A DNA stretch of 64,000 nt from Nansenia antarctica (taxonomy: Eukaryota > Chordata > Actinopteri > Argentiniformes > Microstomatidae), in NCBI GenBank assembly GCA_963989245.1, contig OZ022349.1, positions 31,074,693 to 31,138,692 of the forward strand. The letters are read 5' to 3'. This document shows, one piece after another, positions 33,601 to 44,945 of the stretch (its first letter is position 1; the number at the start of each line of letters is the position of its first letter). Below the pieces are notes generated by a model. It was not told the DNA's origin. It made no database searches and saw nothing but the letters and a program-made list of their open reading frames with translations. The position numbers and the translations under genes are program-made.

Positions 33601-33958
33601 TAATCCCTTTCCTAACCTTAACCCTAACCCCTGTCCTAAGCCTAACCCTACCTCTAACCCTAGCCCTAACCCTAACCCCCCTAGCCCTAACCCAAACCCC
33701 TAACCCCAACCCTGACCCTGGCCCTGACCCTAGCCCTAGCCCTAACCCGAACCCCAACACTAACCCCTAACCCTAACCCTAATCCCTTTCCTAACCTTAA
33801 CCCTAACCCCTGTCCTAAGCCTAACCCTACCTCTAACCCTAGCCCTAACCCTAACCCCCCTAGCCCTAACCCAAACCCCTAACCCCAACCCTGACCCTGG
33901 CCCTGACCCTAGCCCTAGCCCTAACCCGAACCCCAACACTAACCCCTAACCCTAAGCC
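33601..33958. repeat. 179-bp higher-order duplication
   Basis: TAATCCCTTTCCTAACC recurs at 33601 and 33780, and the intervening variants match across the two copies, so a 179-bp block of telomere-like repeat was duplicated in tandem. Confidence 0.85.
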
Positions 33959-36254
33959 CTTTCCTAAGCCTAACCCTAAGCCCTTTCCTAAGCCTAACCC
34001 TACTTCTAACTCTACCTCTAACCCTAACCCAGCCTCCCCCTCTTTCCTTCCCAGTCCGCACCTCAAGCCCACTAGGAACACTTGGACAGGGGAACATAGG
34101 GAGCAGGCGCCAGAGCCTTACTGGCCCTCCCTCCTAGGGGGCCTCCTTAATATTAACTAACCCTAACACTTACCCACCCTTGCCCTAACCCTAACCCTAA
34201 CCCTGACCCTGACCCTAACACTAACCCTAACCCTAACACTAACCCACCCTTACCCTAACCCTAACCCTGACCCTAACCCTAACCCTAACTCTGACCCTAA
34301 CACTAACCCTAACCCTAATCCTGACCCTAACCCTGACCCTACAACCTGGTCTCACACGGCAGCCGTCAGGATTCGACGTCTGTCGTTCGTCTCCAAACGT
34401 CGAATTCCGACGAGAAAACGAGCTCTGAAAGCGCAGGGGTGCGCCTGTTATGTGCGCCTGTTGGGCTGCACGCCACATTTTGAGATACAAGCGCTTCAAC
34501 GTTCATTCATTTGGAACTGCGAGAATGAGTAACGTTAGCCCGATTGTACTTGCATTAATAAAGCGTTATATAAATATAATTAATTATTATTATTGGCTAC
34601 AGCTAATTGTTACAAGGTGAGAGCTAAAATAACATACGTGTAACGTTAGCCGGCAATAGCTAGACTAGATATATATAGCTAGATATAGTCACTATATAGT
34701 CTAAATGCAACCTGGTCTCACACGGCAGACGTCAGGATTCGGATGTAATATTAAACTCCCATATTTATTCTTTAAACAAACAAATCTGGGGGAGTGGTCG
34801 GAGTTAACGAGATATTGTTCCAATCCATTACCTGGCCATTACCTGCCTGTGAAAAGTATGAAAAGTTTGCATTGCCTAGCGTGTAGGCCCGTGATAAATT
34901 GAGAGCATATAAATCACTAGATGCCTACAACTACGCAATCTGTGGTCATGTGCAGTACATCAAATACCATGACATAGATTCTAAATAAGAACAATATTCC
35001 ATTTGCTTACAGATTCCGGGGTGGCGTTATTTGCCGATGTCCGTGTGAGTCGTCCGCGAATACATGCGTCTTCCTCTTTGCTGGATTTGTCTGCTTGACT
35101 GCATCACGTTGTTTAATTATAAATCAGAACAATATTCCATTTGTTCATTTGCTTTAATGAAATGACAATAATTAAACAAGTCCTGAGCAGGGCGAACGCA
35201 GGTGTAAACATTAGAACAGTAGTCTATCTATTTCCCTTTCCGGTGCGTGCACCTAAACATAATATGACCGTAGTGCAATATTCCCTAGATTCAGACTTTT
35301 ATGTCTTGAAATCAGAAGTCCTCCCAAGCCAAAGACAAGATATGTTGTCTTACAATCCATGCGTTTAATTGCAAACTAATTGCTCTCCTTTCCTCAACGC
35401 AACAGCCCCCCCCCCCCCCCCCCCCCCGTGACCTCCACCAATCACAGGAATGCATTGGCACACAACACAGCTCACAGTAACAGTGCTAACATTGAATTTC
35501 TGAGCATTAATTGCAACCACGGACCCCGGTGGGCATCCGAAGTGATATAAAGAGTTTACCTCGATCAATTCTCTTCATCGATATCACATTTTTTTCACAA
35601 TTTTGCATGCTATACGATGCCACAATTTTTTTCCCAAGACGGTAAACACGGCCTAAGTCACATCCAGTTTTCTCCAACTGGAGAATGTGTCATGTCCGGT
35701 TTCAACGCCAAATTTCCATACCATTGGTCGGCCAACCCCAAAAAAAAAAAAATGTAAAAAAAAAATCTGATACATGAGAAAGGTCAAAGGTCAAAGATGG
35801 TGCCAAAATATCTCCAAATGGCCTAAACATATAGGTGTCCGCCTAAACATACCTGTACTAAAACAGTTACAAAGTTGCATTTGCTCACATTACTAGCATC
35901 AACTTTGGCACAAGTACTAATAAGACCCTGGAGTACTGATTCCTAGATGATTTGGGCTTGGTTATCAGGTTTCCAAGGTGATATTCACTGTAAAAGCTGT
36001 TGTTTTTTTAGGCGGAGACTGAATTTGAGATGTTTTATAATGTTCTAGCTCTATTTGCTCTGACACAGTAACATAGATTTTGATTCTGACACTTCTACAG
36101 CCACCCCACAGGTGTTAGCTTTCATTTGATAACAATATCATTATGAAGGCCCTTGTGATTGTGGAGATATTCTATATTCACTGTGGGCATGTCATTTCGA
36201 GCAGAAAACCAGAAAAATTAGGTGGATAAGAATGAACATATTATTACACGGTTG

Positions 36255-36440
36255 CTACAATACTTTACCTGATATAAAATGGGCGGCACATGCACAAGCA
36301 TTTTTTTTTATCTTGTCCTCAATCCAGTTGACGCCGCCTGTTGCTCTGAAATGGTCTGATCCTGATGGAATTCGGTAGAACTTGAGTCCGATAGTCGTGG
36401 AATATCGATTCTGACAACCGAACACGCAACAATCAGACAT
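36255..36440 (-). pseudogene. THAP zinc-finger exon, left arm
   Basis: ATG-started 61 codons on the minus strand. It starts MSDCCVFGCQNRYS, then FYRIPSG, and has CAAHFISGK near the end: the C2CH pattern (CxxxC ... CxxH with following F) of THAP DNA-binding domains. The frame reaches ATATCAG then GTAAAGT, a good splice donor, so this looks like a first exon that has lost its downstream exons. THAP domains are N-terminal in P-type transposases. Transcription would run outward towards the left terminus. Confidence 0.7.
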
Positions 36441-37194
36441 TTCTTTATGCTAGTAGCCGTTGTAAGCTATTTTAAGCGTACCTAACTCTATGGAGGGTGG
36501 ATCGTGCCATATTTAAATGCAATACACACATCGGAATGCAATACACACATCGGAATGCAATACACGTGTAACACTAAATACAATGCAAAAATACGGCATA
36601 TTTGTGCCAAAATAAAATCAATGTGTATTACATTTGAGCGCAGCGTATTACATTTGGTCATGAGTGTATTCCATTGAGCATGTGTATTACATTTGGTCAC
36701 GAGTGTATTCCATTGAGCATGTGTATTACATTTGAGCGCAGCGTATTACATTTGGTCATGAGTGTATTCCATTCGAGTGTCGGTGGAAGAGTTTGAAGCA
36801 GCGGAGACAGGGTTGCCAGATGGGCTGTTTTTTTGTGGATTTAGCTGTTTTTAGACTGGTTAGGCTCGAAATTGTCAATCCCATCTGGCAGCCCTGAGCG
36901 GAGAGTCTACAGATAGTATGTTTACAGATATCGCACTGCTGGAGATGCACTCCACACGTTCTTAAAAGAAATAAAGCTTTATTGTACTTAAAACAATATT
37001 TCGTATATGTGTTTTTTGAGAGTTCTTTACATCAAATTATATACATCATGTCAGCTGTGTGCCAATCAATCAGGGGGGTGGCACCTGGGGTGGCCAATCA
37101 GATTTCAGGGGTGGCACGTGCTACCCCAGGCCACCCACTGGACACGCCCCTGGCTGCACTTGCATTAATTAGTTAGGCCACATCATTAGTTAGG

Positions 37195-37325
37195 CCACAT
37201 CATTTTGAGATACAACCAACGGAGAACAGATTTTAATAGGCCACATTTTGAGATACAACCAACGGAGAACAGATTTTAATAGGCCACATTTTGAGATACA
37301 ACCAACGGAGAACAGATTTTAATAA
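37195..37325. repeat. 43-bp tandem repeat, three copies (left arm)
   Basis: AGATACAACCAACGGAGAAC units of 43 bp, also at 22797-22925 in the 1.8-kb element and inverted at 39028-39175 in the right arm. A family-F internal landmark. Confidence 0.9.
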
Positions 37326-37922
37326 CAACAGCAGAAACAATTGTCATCTTCACTGTTTTATTCGCTGTCAATAGGCCTATCAAACTAGGCTATTTTACAA
37401 CCCGACGGCAGTGCGCTTCAACGTTCATTCATTTGGAACTGCGAGAATGAGTAACGTTAGCCCGATTGCACTTGCATTAATTATAGGCTACATTTTGAGA
37501 CCGGTCGGATCTATTCATACAACAAGGGACACAGCACTTTCCCGTTTTCCCCATATTGTCAGGGTATTTGAGCCTCGGAAAAGCGCTATATAAATATAAT
37601 TTATTTATCAAAGTGGGTGTGGCTTAGACAGTTAGGGGGAGTGGCTTGTATCAAAGTGGGTGGGGCCTGTCGGTGGGGCCGAGCCGAGTCGGAAAAGATC
37701 TGAACCGTGTCTGTGGCACCTACGGTTGCGACGCTAAAGTCCTTTAACCTTTAATGTCACACTAGACTAGGCCCAAAAGCCTGAATTTAAGTGCTGGGGT
37801 ACGTTTGGGCCCAGGGAACGGGCTGCGAAAGAGTCACACTCACCAAACTTGACACACTCCTTCCCCTTCATGGGACATTGTACCATGTCAACTTTCACCC
37901 TCCTAGGCCATTCCCTAGAGGC

Positions 37923-38431
37923 CCTGCACGCGACTGCTATATATTAGCAGGGACCTGCTATGCTAGGAAGCAAGTTGCCTAATGGCATGAAAATGGTGTA
38001 CTTGTTGTGTGCCTGTACGTGTGAGAAGATGTCTTTTTACGGCACTTCCAATCAAGCACTAGAGCTCCCTACAGTTTTCCACTTCGTCGCGTGCAGGGCC
38101 TCTAGGGAATGGCCTAGGAGGGTGAAAGTTGACATGGTACAATGTCCCATGAAGGGGAAGGAGTGTGTAGAGTTTGGTGAATGTGACTCTTTCGCAGCTG
38201 TTCCCTGGGCCCAAACGTACCCCAGCAGGAGCACCTTTCAGTCAAAGGGCACAGACCTATGAAGGCCTCTAGGGAATGGCCTAGGAGGGTGAAAGTTGAC
38301 ATGGTACAATGTCCCATGAAGGGGAAGGAGTGTGTAGAGTTTGGTGAATGTGACTCTTTCGCAGCCCGTTCCCTGGGCCCAAACGTACCCCAGCAGGAGC
38401 ACCTTTCAGTCAAAGGGCACAGACCTATGAA
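37923..38431. repeat. Palindrome centre with about 167-bp tandem repeats
   Basis: GGCCTCTAGGGAATGGCC recurs at 38098, 38263 and 38432 (spacings 165 and 169). The last copy is already part of the right arm. 37923-38097 is a unique spacer holding GCTATATATTAGCAGG. Frames in this region are non-coding by-products. Confidence 0.85.
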
Positions 38432-39900
38432 GGCCTCTAGGGAATGGCCTAGGAGGGTGAAAGTTGACATGGTACAATGTCCCATGAAGGGGAAGGAGTG
38501 TGTCAAGTTTGGTGAGTGTGACTCTTTCGCAGCCCGTTCCCTGGGCCCAAACGTACCCCAGCACTTAAATTCAGGCTTTTGGGCCTAGTCTAGTGTGACA
38601 TTAAAGGTTAAAGGACTTTAGCGTCGCAACCGTAGGTGCCACAGACACGGTTCAGATCTTTTCCGACTCGGCTCGGCCCCACCGACAGGCCCCACCCACT
38701 TTGATACAAGCCACTCCCCCTAACTGTCTAAGCCACACCCACTTTGATAAATAAATTATATTTATATAGCGCTTTTCCGAGGCTCAAATACCCTGACAAT
38801 ATGGGGAAAACGGGAAAGTGCTGTGTCCCTTGTTGTATGAATAGATCCGACCGGTCTCAAAATGTAGCCTATAATTAATGCAAGTGCAATCGGGCTAACG
38901 TTACTCATTCTCGCAGTTCCAAATGAATGAACGTTGAAGCGCACTGCCGTCGGGTTGTAAAATAGCCTAGTTTGATAGGCCTATTGACAGCGAATAAAAC
39001 AGTGAAGATGACAATTGTTTCTGCTGTTGTTATTAAAATCTGTTCTCCGTTGGTTGTATCTCAAAATGTGGCCTATTAAAATCTGTTCTCCGTTGGTTGT
39101 ATCTCAAAATGTGGCCTATTAAAATCTGTTCTCCGTTGGTTGTATCTCAAAATGATGTGGCCTAACTAATGATGTGGCCTAACTAATTAATGCAAGTGCA
39201 GCCAGGGGTGTGTCCAGGGGGTAGCCTGGGGTAGCACGTGCCACCCCTGAAATCTGATTGGCCACCCCAGGTGCCACCCCCCTGATTGATTGGCACACAG
39301 CTGACATGATGTATATAATTTGATGTAAAGAACTCTCAAAAAACACATAAGAAATATTGTTTTAAGTACAATAAAGCTTTATTTCTTTTAAGAACGTGTG
39401 GAGTGCATCTCCAGCAGTGCGATATCTGTAAACACACTATCTGTAGACTCTCCCCTCAGGGTTGCCAGATGGGATTGACAATTTCGAGCCTAACCAGTCT
39501 AAAAACAGCTAAATCCACAAAAAAAACAGCCCATCTGGCAACCCTGTCTCCGCTGCTTCAAACTCTTCCACCGACACTCGAATGGAATACACTCATGACC
39601 AAATGTAATACGCTGCGCTCAAATGTAATACACATGCTCAATGGAATACACTCGTGACCAAATGTAATACACATGCTCAATGGAATACACTCATGACCAA
39701 ATGTAATACGCTGCGCTCAAATGTAATACACATTGATTTTATTTTGGCACAAATATGCCATATTTAGTGTTACACATGTATTGCATTCCGATGTGTGTAT
39801 TGCATTCCGATGTGTGTATTGCATTTAAATGTGGCACGATCCACCCTCCATAGAGTTAGGTACGCTTAAAATAGCTTACAACGGCTACTAGCATAAAGAA

Positions 39901-40086
39901 ATGTCTGATTGTTGCATGTTCGGTTGTCAGAATCGATATTCCACGACTATCGGACTCAAGTTCTACCGAATTCCATCAGGATCAGACCATTTCAGAGCAA
40001 CAGGCGGCGTCAACTGGACTGAGGACAAGATAAAAAAAAATGCTTGTGCATGTGCCGCCCATTTTATATCAGGTAAAGTATTGTAG
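39901..40086 (+). pseudogene. THAP zinc-finger exon, right arm
   Basis: The inverted counterpart of 36255-36440, with three amino-acid or fewer differences I can see (Val/Met near residue 6, Ile/Thr near 39). Same C2CH pattern and same splice donor TATCAG then GTAAAGT at 40070-40080. It points outward to the right terminus. Confidence 0.7.
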
Positions 40087-40204
40087 CAACCGTGTAATAA
40101 TATGTTCATTAATGTTGCAATTAATGCTCCGAAATTCAATGTTAGCACTGTTACTGTGAGCTGTGTTGTGTGCCAATGCATTCCTGTGATTGGTGGAGGT
40201 CACA

Positions 40205-40224
40205 GGGGGGGGGGGGGGGGGGGT
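40205..40224. repeat. Poly-G tract at the duplication border
   Basis: A run of about 20 G. The corresponding C-run in the left arm is at 35406-35428, and a G-run recurs at 42299-42308 at the junction of the tandem duplication. Confidence 0.85.
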
Positions 40225-41152
40225 TGCGTTGAGGAAAGGACCGGAAAGGGAAATAGATAGACTACTGTTCTAATGTTTACACCTGCGTTCGCCCTGCTCA
40301 GGACTTGTTTAATTATTGTCATTTCATTTAAGCAAATGAACAAATGGAATATTGTTCTTATTTATAATTAAACAACGTGATGCAGTCAAGCAGACAAATC
40401 CAGCAAAGAGGAAGACGCATGTATTCGCGGACGACTCACACGGACATCGGCAAATAACGCCACCCCGGAATCTGTAAGCAAATGGAATATTGTTCTTATT
40501 TAGAATCTATGTCATGGTATTTGATGTACTGCACATGACCACAGATTGCGTAGTTGTAGGCATCTAGTGATTTATATGCTCTCAATTTCTCACGGGCCTA
40601 CACGCTAGGCAATGCAAACTTTTCATACTTTTCACAGGCAGGTAATGGCCAGGTAATGGATTGGAACAATATCTCGTTAACTCCGATCACTCCCCCAGAT
40701 TTGTTTGTTTAAAGAATAAATATGGGAGTTTAATATTACATCCGAATCCTGACGTCTGCCGTGTGAGACCAGGTTGCATTTAGACTATATAGTGACTATA
40801 TCTAGCTATATATATCTAGTCTAGCTATTGCTGGCTAACGTTACACGTATGTTCTTTTAGCTCTCACCTTGTAACAATTAGCTGTAGGCAATAATAATAA
40901 TAATTAATTATATTTATATAACGCTTTATTAATGCAAGTGAAATCGGGCTAACGTTACTCATTCTCGCAGTTCCAAATGAATGAACGTTGAAGCGCTTGT
41001 ATCTCAAAATGTGGCGTGCAGCCCGACAGGCGCACATAACAGGCGCACCCCTGCGCTTTCAGAGCTCGTTTTCTCGTCGGAATTCGACGTTTGGAGACGA
41101 ACGACAGACGTCGAATCCTGACGGCTGCCGTGTGAGACCAGGTTGGACCCTA

Positions 41153-41432
41153 ACACTAACCCTAACACTAACCCACCCTTACCCTAACCCTAGCCCTAAC
41201 CCTAGCCCTAACCCTAACCCCTACCCTAACCCTAGTCCTAACCCTAACCCTACCCCTACCCCTAACCCTACCCCTAATCCTAACCCTAACCCCAACCACT
41301 CTCCTAACCTTAACCTAACCCCTCTCCTAAGCCTAACACTACCCCTAAACCCAAGCCCTAACCCAAACCCTAACTCAACTCTAACTCCTTTCCTAAACCT
41401 AACCCTCATTTTAACCCTAATCATATTCTTCT
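41153..41432. repeat. Telomere-like repeats, duplication unit 1
   Basis: CCCTAA variants matching 43585-43892 almost base for base, including AACCACTCTCCTAACC. Interrupted at 41433 by a solo LTR. Confidence 0.88.
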
Positions 41433-42087
41433 TGTTGTGCCTCCTAATCTGACACGCCCCCGTGAGCCTCGTTCTGGCGCCCCCTCCCGGCCGGATTGAG
41501 TGGGCCGGATCTCTGGCTCTGTTTGCAGCAGGTGTGGGCTATTACCTTTCAGCCCAGCTGTCCCAATCACCACCTGGACAGCCGCCTACTTAACCCTGCT
41601 ACAGACGGAGATCCAACGCTTGAACATAACTATCTGGACACCCCTCTGGACTACTCTCTCCCGGATCTCTCTCCCTGGCTCGACCCCTGGACCCCCTCTG
41701 ACTACTCTCTTCTGGATTTCCCTCCCTGGCTCGACCCCTGGACTCCCCTCTGGACTACTCTCTCCTGGATCACTCTCCCTGGCCCGACCCCTGGACATTC
41801 CCCTTGACTACCCCCTCTGGATCTCGGACTTTGCTCACTAGGGTAGTATCGCAGCACATAATACAACACCCCTGACCTCATACACGCACACACACATAGT
41901 ATAATTACACACCCCATAACTATCGCCTGCATCACACCTTATGTTTGTTTTTCCACTAGTTAGTGTAGGGCCTATTTCTTTGTGTATATCATCCTTAATA
42001 AATCATTGTATATTCTCCTGGCCTCTGTCTCTGTTTCTCTGGGGTTCCACCACATTTGGCTTTTCCAGTTTTAAGGTGTGCATAACA
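41433..42087. mobile_element. Solo LTR, 655 bp, TSD CTTCT
   Basis: Starts TGTTGTGCCTCC and ends GTGCATAACA. CTTCT at 41428-41432 and 42088-42092 is the 5-bp duplication. The paralogous unit at 43887-43893 shows the uninterrupted site with one CTTCT. CTTAATAAATC near 41993 may be its poly(A) signal, which would put the LTR in plus orientation. No internal element sequence, so it arose by LTR-LTR recombination. Confidence 0.9.
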
Positions 42088-42154
42088 CTTCTATCCCTTA
42101 CCCCATCCCTTTCGCCAGCCCCTCCCAAGGGCAGCGGTGGCTCAGGAGGTAGAG
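42088..42154 (+). repeat. tRNA-like SINE head, unit 1 copy
   Basis: GGGCAGCGGTGGCTCAGGAG GTAGAG resembles a tRNA 5' half with A box TGGCTCAGGAGGT at 42138-42150. Identical context at 43888-43957. It ends where the Tx1 LINE 5' end starts. Confidence 0.6.
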
Positions 42155-42299
42155 TCGCCGTTTGCGCATGAGCGAGAGGTGAACGGATTTCTGTTTGGTC
42201 TGAGAACGTTTTCAAGAGATTTTGTCAAATCAATCGAACTTTATAAAATGTAAGTTTAAGTGAGTTTTAGTTTTGAGTACCCCGACAGCTTCATGCTGG
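42155..42299 (+). repeat. Tx1 LINE 5' UTR, duplicated fragment
   Basis: 145 bp matching 43958-44101. It is cut at a poly-G junction, so only the start of the LINE was duplicated. Confidence 0.85.
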
Positions 42300-42511
42300 G
42301 GGGGGGGTGTTGCGTTGAGGAAAGGAGAGCAATTAGTTTGCAATTAAACGCACGGATTGTAAGACAACATATCTTGTCTTTGGCTTGGGAGGACTTCTGA
42401 TTTCAAGACATAAAAGTCTGAATCTAGGGAATATTGCACTATGGTCATATTATGTTTAGGTGCACGCACCGGAAAGGGAAATAGATAGACTACTGTTCTA
42501 ATGTTTACACC

Positions 42512-42721
42512 TCAAATCAAATCAAATCAAATTTTAGTTGTATAGCGCATTTCTTACAAGATGCAACTCAATGCGCTTCACACAATGAAAATGTTCAGTC
42601 AATCAGTCAATCAATCAATCAATACTGACAGAGCCGCGAGCAGGCAAAAGTAAAAAACCTGTATACTATGTAGCCAGGAAAAATTCCCTTGCAGCCCTCT
42701 ACCAATAGAGCGACTACTAAC
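42512..42721 (-). mobile_element. 210-bp L2 3'-end insertion in unit 2
   Basis: CAAATCAAATCAAATCAAAT tail, then GTATAGCGCATTTCTTACAAG-type sequence and a match through GAGCGACTACTAAC to the 3' end of the L2 at 16975-17140. Unit 1 and the left arm have the empty site (TTTACACCTGCGTTCG). Short duplication ACCT. A 5'-truncated minus-oriented copy. Confidence 0.85.
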
Positions 42722-43584
42722 CTGCGTTCGCCCTGCTCAGGACTTGTTTAATTATTGTCATTTCATTAAAGCAAATGAACAAATGGAATATTGTTCTTAT
42801 TTATAATTAAACAACGTGATGCAGTCAAGCAGACAAATCCAGCAAAGAGGAAGACGCATGTATTCGCGGACGACTCACACGGACATCGGCAAATAACGCC
42901 ACCCCGGAATCTGTAAGCAAATGGAATATTGTTCTTATTTAGAATCTATGTCATGGTATTTGATGTACTGCACATGACCACAGATTGCGTAGTTGTAGGC
43001 ATCTAGTGATTTATATGCTCTCAATTTCTCACGGGCCTACACGCTAGGCAATGCAAACTTTTCATACTTTTCACAGGCAGGTAATGGCCAGGTAATGGAT
43101 TGGAACAATATCTCGTTAACTCCGACCACTCCCCCAGATTTGTTTGTTTAAAGAATAAATATGGGAGTTTAATATTACATCCGAATCCTGACGTCTGCCG
43201 TGTGAGACCAGGTTGCATTTAGACTATATAGTGACTATATCTAGCTATATATATCTAGTCTAGCTATTGCCGGCTAACGTTACACGTATGTTATTTTAGC
43301 TCTCACCTTGTAACAATTAGCTGTAGGCAATAATAATAATAATTAATTATATTTATATAACGCTTTATTAATGCAAGTGCAATCGGGCTAACTTTACTCA
43401 TTCTCGCAGTTCCAAATGAATGAACGTTGAAGCGCTTGTATCTCAAAATGTGGCGTGCAGCATGACAGGCGCACATAACAGGCGCACCCCTGCGCTTTCA
43501 GAGCTCGTTTTCTCGTCGGAATTCGACGTTTGGAGACGAACGACAGACGTCGAATCCTGACGGCTGCCGTGTGAGACCAGGTTG

Positions 43585-43892
43585 GACCCTTACACTAACC
43601 CACCCTTACCCTAACCCTAGCCCTAACCCTAGCCCTAACCCTAACCCCTACCCTAACCTCTAGCCCTAGCCCTAACCTAACCCTACCCCTAACCCTAGTC
43701 CTAACCCTAACCCTACCCCTACCCCTAACCCTACCCCTAATCCTAACCCTAACCCCAACCACTCTCCTAACCTTAACCTAACCCCTCTCCTAAGCCTAAC
43801 CCTACCCCTAAACCCAAGCCCTAACCCTAACCCTAACTCAACCCTAACTCCTTTCCTAAACCTAACCCTCATTTTAACCCTAATCACATTCT
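43585..43892. repeat. Telomere-like repeats, duplication unit 2
   Basis: Matches 41146-41432 but without the solo LTR, preserving its empty target site at the right end. Confidence 0.88.
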
Positions 43893-44126
43893 TCTATCCC
43901 TTACCCCATCCCTTTCCCCAGCCCCTCCCAAGGGCAGCGGTGGCTCAGGAGGTAGAGTCGCCGTTTGCGCATGAGCGAGAGGTGAACGGATTTGCGTTTG
44001 GTCTGAGAACGTTTTCAAGAGATTTTGTCAAATCAATCGAACTTTATAAAATTTAAGTTTAAGTGAGTTTTAGTTTTGAGTACCCCGACAGCTTCATGCT
44101 GATCGGGGGCTTCTAGGACGGACGAC

Positions 44127-44775
44127 ATGGCAACAAACACAACGAGCGAAATGGACAACGATGAAAGGAATACGGATAAGCGGTACGACGCGAGCCTGAT
44201 GGTGGAGGTGGGACTGGAGCGGGGAAGTAATATTACTGTGATGGAAATGTTACCAGGAATAAAGGAGGTGTGTAGAAATGTGGAGGGCTGTCGACCGAAA
44301 GGAGACCGGAAATATTAGATCACCCTGTCATCGAGGAGAGGGAAGGACAAGCTCACAGACGGATTCCTGATTAAAGATGTGAGAATAATGGGAACGGACT
44401 GGCAGTGGATGAGATGGTGGTCTCACTTTTGAATCTCCCGGTGTACTTGAAAGACGACGTGATCAGGCAGAGGAGGAGGAGGAGGAGGAGGACGAGGAGG
44501 AGGTGGTGGAGGAGGTGGTGGAGGTGGAGGTGGAGGGTGACGAAGAAGAGGAGATGGTGAGGGATGAGGAAGAGGAGGTGGTGGAGGAGGAAGAGGTGGA
44601 GACACAAGGAGAAGGTGGGGAAAGGAGCCATGAAGACGTGACGGAGGTAGGAGGACAAGCTGAGGTGGTGGAAGAGACGCAGTTGGAGCCGGAAGTGGAG
44701 GGAGGAGCGGAGGGGCCTGGTTCGGTGGAAGTGGAGGGTAAAAGAGAGAGAGGAGATTGGAGCCAGCTTCGATGA
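44127..44775 (+). pseudogene. Tx1 LINE ORF1, decayed
   Basis: Begins ATG at 44127 (MATNTTSEMDNDER). Frames then carry the ORF1 pattern of Tx1 elements: a KEVCRNVEGC-type block, GKDKLTDGFLIKDVRIMG and the DEMVVS...LNLPVYLKDD match in another frame near 44410-44460. The C-terminal part is an extreme Glu-rich run encoded by GAG/GGA repeats (44465-44775). At least two frame changes. ORF1 proteins bind LINE RNA; this copy cannot make an intact one. Confidence 0.6.
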
Positions 44776-44945
44776 TGCAGTAAGAGATGGAGAAATGGAT
44801 GAGGCAGGGCCTTCAACAGAGGGTGTGGGAAAAAGAAAAGGTTCTGATGAAGAACTATATGCGGATGTACAGAGGGTGAGGACAAGATCGGGAAGGGGTG
44901 CAAAAGCACGAGGGAAGAAGACCAAGGTGGCTATAGGAAAATGAC

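Larger units (their letters stand above)
31980..34334. repeat. Degenerate telomere-like CCCTAA array
   Basis: About 2.3 kb of CCCTAA variants (CCCTAACCCTGA, ACTAACCC, CCCTAGCC). Too diverged for a functional telomere; consistent with an interstitial or subtelomeric array. Embedded are two copies of a 125-bp unit (32220-32345, 32429-32550), a 179-bp higher-order duplication (33601-33958) and a 110-bp non-telomeric block (34036-34150). Confidence 0.9.
34342..41145. mobile_element. 6.8-kb palindromic foldback transposon (family F) with THAP exons
   Basis: Starts CAACCTGGTCTCACACGG and ends with the reverse complement. GACCCTA at 34335-34341 and 41146-41152 is a 7-bp duplication, the same length as for the 1.8-kb relative at 22023. 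The left arm (34342-37922) and right arm (38432-41145) are inverted copies around a 510-bp centre. The arms differ by indels (about 711 bp only in the left at 35519-36229, about 167 bp missing from the right near 40236) and substitutions. Each arm holds a second internal copy of the terminus (34705, 40777) and one THAP exon. The catalytic part of a transposase is not present. Confidence 0.88.
42300..44101. repeat. Tandem duplication, unit 2 (paralogue of 40224-42299)
   Basis: The same order as unit 1: foldback right-arm end, telomere-like repeat, SINE head, LINE 5' UTR. After subtracting the later insertions (660 bp in unit 1, about 210 bp in unit 2) and the 167-bp deletion in unit 1, both units are about 1,416-1,417 bp. 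The junction lies at a G-run. Confidence 0.88.

Noticed and set aside
31980..34334. A functional telomere
   Set aside because: The repeats are heavily degenerate and flanked by other sequence on both sides.
36255..36440. Host THAP gene
   Set aside because: Only the first exon is present, in two inverted copies within a transposable element; no downstream exons in range.
38052..38588. Overlapping frames on both strands at the palindrome centre
   Set aside because: They repeat with the 167-bp tandem unit and match no protein family.
34342..41145. Palindrome as an assembly or library artefact (inverted read)
   Set aside because: The arms differ by indels of 167 and 711 bp and by substitutions, and the element has TSDs and a relative with the same ends. 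Long-read confirmation would still be wise.
44503..44775. Independent Glu-rich acidic protein gene
   Set aside because: It sits at the expected place of Tx1 ORF1 C-terminus and is dominated by a GAG/GGA simple repeat.
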